Made by a program: the position numbers and the translations under genes. From Burkholderiales bacterium (lineage in GTDB: Bacteria > Pseudomonadota > Gammaproteobacteria > Burkholderiales > Eutrophovitaceae): a DNA stretch of 59,554 bases. How positions within the stretch are numbered: position 1 is the first letter of the stretch; every line of letters begins with the position of its first letter. The notes beneath the pieces were generated by a model. That model had not been told where the DNA came from, did not search any database, and worked only from the letters and a program-made list of their open reading frames with translations. Shown one piece after another: positions 56,266 through 59,554 of this stretch. The DNA lies in NCBI GenBank assembly GCA_035560005.1, contig DATMAN010000047.1, forward strand, positions 1 to 59,554, given 5' to 3'.

Positions 56266-57432
56266 ATGAGTCAGCGTGCGTTGTTCGTTCATCCATCTCT
56301 TCACGTCATCAAGGGGCAGCGCTGGCTGCCCCTTGCTGTTTTGACGCTGTGCGCCGGCGCCGCTCACGCGGCGATAGACCCGGAGGCGCCTGTGCAGCTG
56401 TCACGCCAGCAGAGCCAGCTTGCGCAATTGCAGGCCCAGGCGCGCGCGATGGAAAGCTGGCGCTTGTCGCTGCGGCAGCAATCCGTGGTCCTGCAGACCC
56501 GCTACGACAGCCTGCACGAGGTGCAACGTGAATTGGACAACCGCTTCATGGCGTTGCGCGACCGCCGCGACAGTCTCGACTCGAAATGGAAGACGTTTCG
56601 CGCGAGCCATCAGCAGCTCGCCTTCCGCGTTGCGGACGTGCTCGCCCAGGCCCAGACGCTGAGCGAAGGCGAGCAGCCGCGTATCTGGCTCGCGCAAGCG
56701 GAAAGCCAGACCGGCGGACGCGGCATGATCCAGCTGCTCAACCAGGTGGAGACTCTCAACGCGGAGTTGAACAAGCTGCGCGGCAAGGTCGAGGAACTCG
56801 GTCACGGTATTGCCAGTGCCGAGAAGCGCCAGCGCGACATGTACCTGGACCTGGATACCCGCATGCGGCGCCTGGAGCAGGCAATGGCCGCCAATCTGAA
56901 AAGGGAGCAGGAGGCCATCGGTGCGCTCGAGGAGCGCCTGCGCAAGCTCGAGCAGTCACAACAGTCCGCAATACCGCCTCCCGTCAATACCGCGGCGGGG
57001 AGCGATGCTCCGGCACCTGCGGTAGTGTCCGCGTCGAATCCCGCGCCGGCTGCTTCCGAAGGCGCACAGCGCGCCTACGAGACGGCACTGAGCAGTTACC
57101 GCACTGGAGATTACCAGGGTGCGATCAACGGTTTCGTCGGTTTTCTCCAGCAGTATCCGCAGCACCCGCTAGCGGCCAACGCGCAGTACTGGATCGGGGA
57201 TGCGTATTTCCAGTTGCGCGACTACAAAGCTGCGCTCGAGGCGCAGCGCCGGCTGATTGCCGCCTATCCCGACAGCCCGAAGGTGCCTGATGCGATGCTC
57301 AACATGGGCAGCGCTGAGCTCGGGTTGGGGGACTTGGCTGCCGCGCGCAAGTCGTGGGAGGAATTGGTAGCGAAGCATCCCAGCAGCGAGGCAGCAGACA
57401 AAGCGCGGCAGCGGCTCGCCCGCTTGCGCTGA
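56266..57432 (+). CDS. cpoB: Cell division coordinator CpoB (YbgF)
   Basis: 388 residues, signal peptide ending AHAAID. Residues about 45-240 form a coiled-coil region (two blocks: LAQLQAQARAMESW..., then KVEELGHGIASAEKRQRDM), after which comes a TPR domain (YETALSSYRTGDYQGAINGF, PLAANAQYWIGDAYFQLRDYKAAL). E. coli CpoB is about 263 residues, so the coiled-coil part is enlarged. It ties Tol energy to peptidoglycan synthesis. Confidence 0.92.
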   Translation: MSQRALFVHPSLHVIKGQRWLPLAVLTLCAGAAHAAIDPEAPVQLSRQQSQLAQLQAQARAMESWRLSLRQQSVVLQTRYDSLHEVQRELDNRFMALRDRRDSLDSKWKTFRASHQQLAFRVADVLAQAQTLSEGEQPRIWLAQAESQTGGRGMIQLLNQVETLNAELNKLRGKVEELGHGIASAEKRQRDMYLDLDTRMRRLEQAMAANLKREQEAIGALEERLRKLEQSQQSAIPPPVNTAAGSDAPAPAVVSASNPAPAASEGAQRAYETALSSYRTGDYQGAINGFVGFLQQYPQHPLAANAQYWIGDAYFQLRDYKAALEAQRRLIAAYPDSPKVPDAMLNMGSAELGLGDLAAARKSWEELVAKHPSSEAADKARQRLARLR

Positions 57433-57481
57433 GCGGCTGCGCCGGGTGCGCGCCACTGCGTCGAAACAGAGAACAGATTGG

Positions 57482-57511
57482 TTGACCGTGTCCGAGACCG
57501 GCCGCTAAAAT
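57482..57511 (+). promoter_or_regulatory. Promoter of tRNA-Lys(TTT)
   Basis: TTGACC (57482-57487) and TAAAAT (57506-57511), 18 bases apart, end 13 bases before the tRNA. A GC stretch (GCGCCCC) follows the -10, as in a stringent discriminator. Confidence 0.75.
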
Positions 57512-57524
57512 GCGCCCCTTTTTT

Positions 57525-57600
57525 GGGCGGTTAGCTCAGCCGGTAGAGCAGCGGACTTTTAATCCGTTGGTCCGGGGTTCGAATCCCCGACCGCCTACCA
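57525..57600 (+). tRNA. tRNA-Lys (TTT)
   Basis: A 76-base cloverleaf with encoded CCA. Anticodon loop CTTTTAA gives TTT. D arm AGCTCAGC and T loop GTTCGAATC are standard. A hairpin terminator follows at 57620. Confidence 0.97.
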
Positions 57601-57619
57601 CGTCGCGACGAGCGGCGCA

Positions 57620-57651
57620 GGGCCAGCAGCGAGCTGGCCCTTCGTTTTTTT
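57620..57651 (+). terminator. Terminator after tRNA-Lys(TTT)
   Basis: Eight-base-pair stem (GGGCCAGC and complement at 57633-57640) with a five-base loop, then TTCG and seven T. Confidence 0.88.
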
Positions 57652-57672
57652 CGAGGCGAGGCTGCTGCGATG

Positions 57673-57945
57673 CTACGCAGGCATTCCGCGCCGCGCGCGC
57701 GCGGCGCGGCGCGCGCCTTCCAGCAGACGCTCGCCTTCGAGCCGGCGCGCTTCGTTCGCCACCGCGACGCGGAAGGCGTACGGCACGATATCGAACGACG
57801 GGTCGAGCACTACCAGACGCTGCACCTCGTTCGCGCTCATGCCGCGGGCGAGCAGTTCGCGCGCGAACGCGCGTTCGGGCGGGTTTGCCACCGCGTCGCG
57901 CATCCTGCGCGCGAGTATTCGCTTGAGTTTGTCGTTCATGATCAT
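57673..57945 (-). CDS. Small protein of unknown function
   Basis: 90 residues. I do not recognise it. The ATG at 57945 has AAAGGAGG five bases upstream, the best ribosome binding site of the neighbourhood, which argues for a real gene (ATG 57939 is in frame too). The sequence is basic and helical (KLKRILARRMRDAVAN, FARELLARGMSANEVQRLVVLDPSFD), ending in an Arg/Ala-rich tail. It has no signal peptide or membrane helix. The tail ends next to the tRNA-Lys(TTT) terminator. Upstream is a long leader with a good promoter. Confidence 0.6.
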   Translation of the reverse strand: MIMNDKLKRILARRMRDAVANPPERAFARELLARGMSANEVQRLVVLDPSFDIVPYAFRVAVANEARRLEGERLLEGARRAARARRGMPA

Positions 57946-58378
57946 GGCGGCCTCCTTTGTGATTCCGTGTGCCTCGCGGAACACCATCGCTTCGCAAGGC
58001 CCGGCTGCGCGCGTCGTGCAGCGTCGCTTCGAGCGGCGGAAGGTGCGTGACCGGAAACAAAGAATCTGGAGAACGGCTCGGTCGAGCATCCCGCCGCGGC
58101 CCGGCGGGACGACCGTCGGACATCAGGCGCCGCTGCGGCGGGCTAACCGCCCGGGACTCGGGTGCTTCGGCCGCGCCAGCATCGGGTGCACGCGCCTTGC
58201 CCACCCAGGCAGAGCGCCGGGCGCGCAGGGGGTGCGTGCGCAGAAGAACTCGATGGGTGTCATGGCTTGCTCGAAGCTGTCTAGTGAATGTATGGGCAGC
58301 GCGCGCTTTGTCAAGAAAGCGCCGCGAAAGTTCACGCCGCCCGGCCTGCCGCGGACGTTTGCTAGAATGCCGCGCTGC
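57946..58378. other. 433-base non-coding stretch between the small gene and tRNA-Lys(CTT)
   Basis: No convincing gene on either strand. On the minus strand it holds a strong promoter at 58284-58311 followed by about 330 bases before the small gene's start. A 46-codon frame from ATG 58262 (MTPIEFFCARTPCAPG...) lies in this leader but has no good ribosome binding site. On the + strand TAGAAT (58363-58368) is a possible -10 for the tRNA. Confidence 0.6.
58284..58311 (-). promoter_or_regulatory. Strong sigma-70 promoter facing the small gene
   Basis: On the minus strand TTGACA is followed after 16 bases by TACATT. Transcripts would start near 58277, leaving a leader of about 330 bases before the 90-residue gene. 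Confidence 0.7.
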
Positions 58379-58454
58379 GGGCCGTTAGCTCAGCTGGTAG
58401 AGCAGTGGACTCTTAATCCAACGGTCGGGGGTTCAAATCCCTCACGGCCCACCA
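58379..58454 (+). tRNA. tRNA-Lys (CTT)
   Basis: A 76-base cloverleaf with encoded CCA. Acceptor GGGCCGT pairs with ACGGCCC; anticodon loop CTCTTAA gives CTT. Second tRNA-Lys within 1 kb. Confidence 0.97.
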
Positions 58455-58522
58455 CATCAAAAGCGCGGCATTCACCGCCCCTTTGTGCTCTTGCGGGGCC
58501 TGTCCTGGCGGGCCGGCGCACG

Positions 58523-58528
58523 TATAAT
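58523..58528 (+). promoter_or_regulatory. Consensus -10 before the FAH-family gene
   Basis: A perfect TATAAT 38 bases before the ATG. The best-spaced -35 (CTGTCC, spacing 17) is weak. Confidence 0.5.
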
Positions 58529-58566
58529 CTCGCCCCTTCGTTCACGCCCGCTGCGAGGAGCGTCTC

Positions 58567-59412
58567 ATGCGTCTTTGCACGATCGTCCGGGAGCACGGTG
58601 CAGAGGCCGCCGTGGTCACGCGCACCGGAATCGTCCCGGTGTCCGCCATCAACCGTCACTTGGGCAAGGCGTGGGCAGAAGACCTGTACGACCTGATCGG
58701 TCGCGGCCTCTCGCCGCAACTGCAGCGCGACGCGGAAGCCGTGCCGGTGAAGCTTGATCCGCGGTCGGTGCGCTTTGGCCCCCTGTACCGGCACCCGCGC
58801 AAGATCCTCGGCATCGGCCTGAACTACCGCGACCACGCCGCCGACTTGAACGCGCCCTTTCCAACCGAGCCGGCGTCGTTCATGAAGTGCGACAACACCA
58901 TCATCGGCCCGGAAGAAACGGTCGAGTTGCCGCCCGAGTCCGAGCGCGTGACCGCGGAAGCCGAACTCGGCGTGATCATCGGCCGCACCTGTCGCTTTGT
59001 CTCGGAACGCGAAGCAGCGCACTGCATCGCCGGCTATTGCCTGATCCTGGATATGACCGCGGAGGACATCCTGCAAAGAAATCCGCGCTTTCTGACCCGC
59101 TCGAAGAACTTCGACACCTTCTTTTCCTTCGGTCCGGAATTGATCACGCCGGAGGAAGTGCCGGACGTCCTGAACGTGAAGGTCGGCACTTACAGGAACG
59201 GCAAGCTGCACCGCGAAAACGTCGTGGCCAATATGGCGTTCCCGCCTTACCAGCTGCTGTCTTTTCACTCGCACGTCGCAACCCTGTACCCCGGCGACAT
59301 CATCAGCACTGGAACACCCGGTGCCGTGGTCATCGAGGACGGAGATGTCGCCGAATGCCGCATCGAAGGCCTGGGTGTGCTGCGCAATCCGGTACGCCGG
59401 CGTGTGCGCTAG
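58567..59412 (+). CDS. Fumarylacetoacetate hydrolase (FAH) family protein
   Basis: 281 residues. The core ILGIGLNYRDHAADL, AELGVIIGRTCRFV and GYCLILDMTAEDI match FAH/isomerase proteins; metal-binding acidic residues in TAEAELGV are kept. The C-terminal GDIISTGTPGAVVIEDGD is also typical. Members cleave or isomerise 2-oxo acids in aromatic breakdown or act as acylpyruvases; the exact substrate cannot be told. GAGGAGCG precedes the ATG. Confidence 0.92.
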   Translation: MRLCTIVREHGAEAAVVTRTGIVPVSAINRHLGKAWAEDLYDLIGRGLSPQLQRDAEAVPVKLDPRSVRFGPLYRHPRKILGIGLNYRDHAADLNAPFPTEPASFMKCDNTIIGPEETVELPPESERVTAEAELGVIIGRTCRFVSEREAAHCIAGYCLILDMTAEDILQRNPRFLTRSKNFDTFFSFGPELITPEEVPDVLNVKVGTYRNGKLHRENVVANMAFPPYQLLSFHSHVATLYPGDIISTGTPGAVVIEDGDVAECRIEGLGVLRNPVRRRVR

Positions 59413-59523
59413 ACCTAGCGCCGGTCAACCGCGCGGCAAGGCGATCCGTTGTACGCGTGGCGCCAAATGCCCGCGCAGCCGTGGGTCCACCCAACCAGAA
59501 CGCTTGGACAGGAGGAGGCGAAA

Positions 59524-59554
59524 ATGAAACGCAGTTGTTCACGCATGCTCGCGC
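59524..59554 (+). CDS. Start of a further gene, cut by the window edge
   Basis: Ten codons from ATG 59524 (MKRSCSRMLA) with a very strong ribosome binding site (CAGGAGGAGG) upstream. The basic start suggests a signal peptide. Nothing more can be said. Confidence 0.6.
   Translation, partial: MKRSCSRMLA

Noticed and set aside
58123-58335. A 70-codon minus-strand frame upstream of tRNA-Lys(CTT)
   Set aside because: Its start precedes the predicted transcription start and no ribosome binding site is present; the inner 46-codon frame is only noted as part of the leader.

Overview
The window is one continuous stretch of high-GC chromosome with dense, mostly co-directional operons and standard bacterial signals. 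Gene content and order point to a betaproteobacterium (Burkholderiales/Nitrosomonadales-like). The markers are the aa3-oxidase cluster with DUF2244, DUF2970 and twin-TM (DUF2909) companions followed by SURF1-ctaB-SCO1-rpoH-ftsX-ftsE-ftsY, the lolB-ispE-tRNA-Gln-prs-rplY-pth-ychF block, and yebC-ruvC-ruvA-...-ruvB-ybgC-tolQRAB-pal-cpoB. I cannot name a genus. I see no insertion sequence, phage gene or CRISPR array.

Layout: 2-4279 is the end of an MSHA-type pilus assembly cluster (mshK partial, mshL, mshM, mshN). 4299-8858 is comF divergent from a biotin operon (bioB-bioF-bioC-bioD, no bioA). 9007-17011 holds the cytochrome c oxidase structural and assembly genes; heme O synthase ctaB is present, but the heme A synthase gene expected beside it is not. 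17061-20575 runs leftward: rpoH with a CIRCE-like operator over its promoter, ftsX, ftsE, ftsY. 20643-24663 runs rightward: a paired catalytic/non-catalytic M16 peptidase, rsmD, coaD and a ferredoxin.

24674-27706 (leftward) is a small alcohol-oxidation cluster: a PQQ dehydrogenase with the extra Asp typical of lanthanide enzymes but without the vicinal disulfide, a small cytochrome c and a XoxJ/MxaJ-type binding protein. mutM follows, then a four-gene ABC-2/GldG/DUF4340 module (28706-32626). 32836-40619 carries a TPR protein, lolB, ispE, tRNA-Gln, prs, rplY, pth, ychF and an outer-membrane barrel gene whose promoter contains an inverted repeat. 40641-44323 (leftward) is a compact arginine-degradation module: one 705-residue protein that joins an arginase to an ornithine aminotransferase, plus a semialdehyde dehydrogenase of the ALDH7 type. 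In principle these two genes convert arginine to glutamate and urea.

44438-45928 is a HerA-like ATPase. From yebC onward the strand is mainly +. The ruv genes are split: three divergent paralogous secreted proteins (DUF2059-like) sit between ruvA and ruvB. ruvB overlaps ybgC, which leads into tolQ-tolR-tolA-tolB-pal-cpoB. The right end has two tRNA-Lys genes (TTT and CTT) flanking a small gene of unknown function on the minus strand with a long leader, a fumarylacetoacetase-family hydrolase, and the first codons of a further gene.

The items I rate most interesting are the arginase-aminotransferase fusion module, the three-paralog insertion inside the ruv operon, the disulfide-less lanthanide-type dehydrogenase, and CIRCE control of rpoH.
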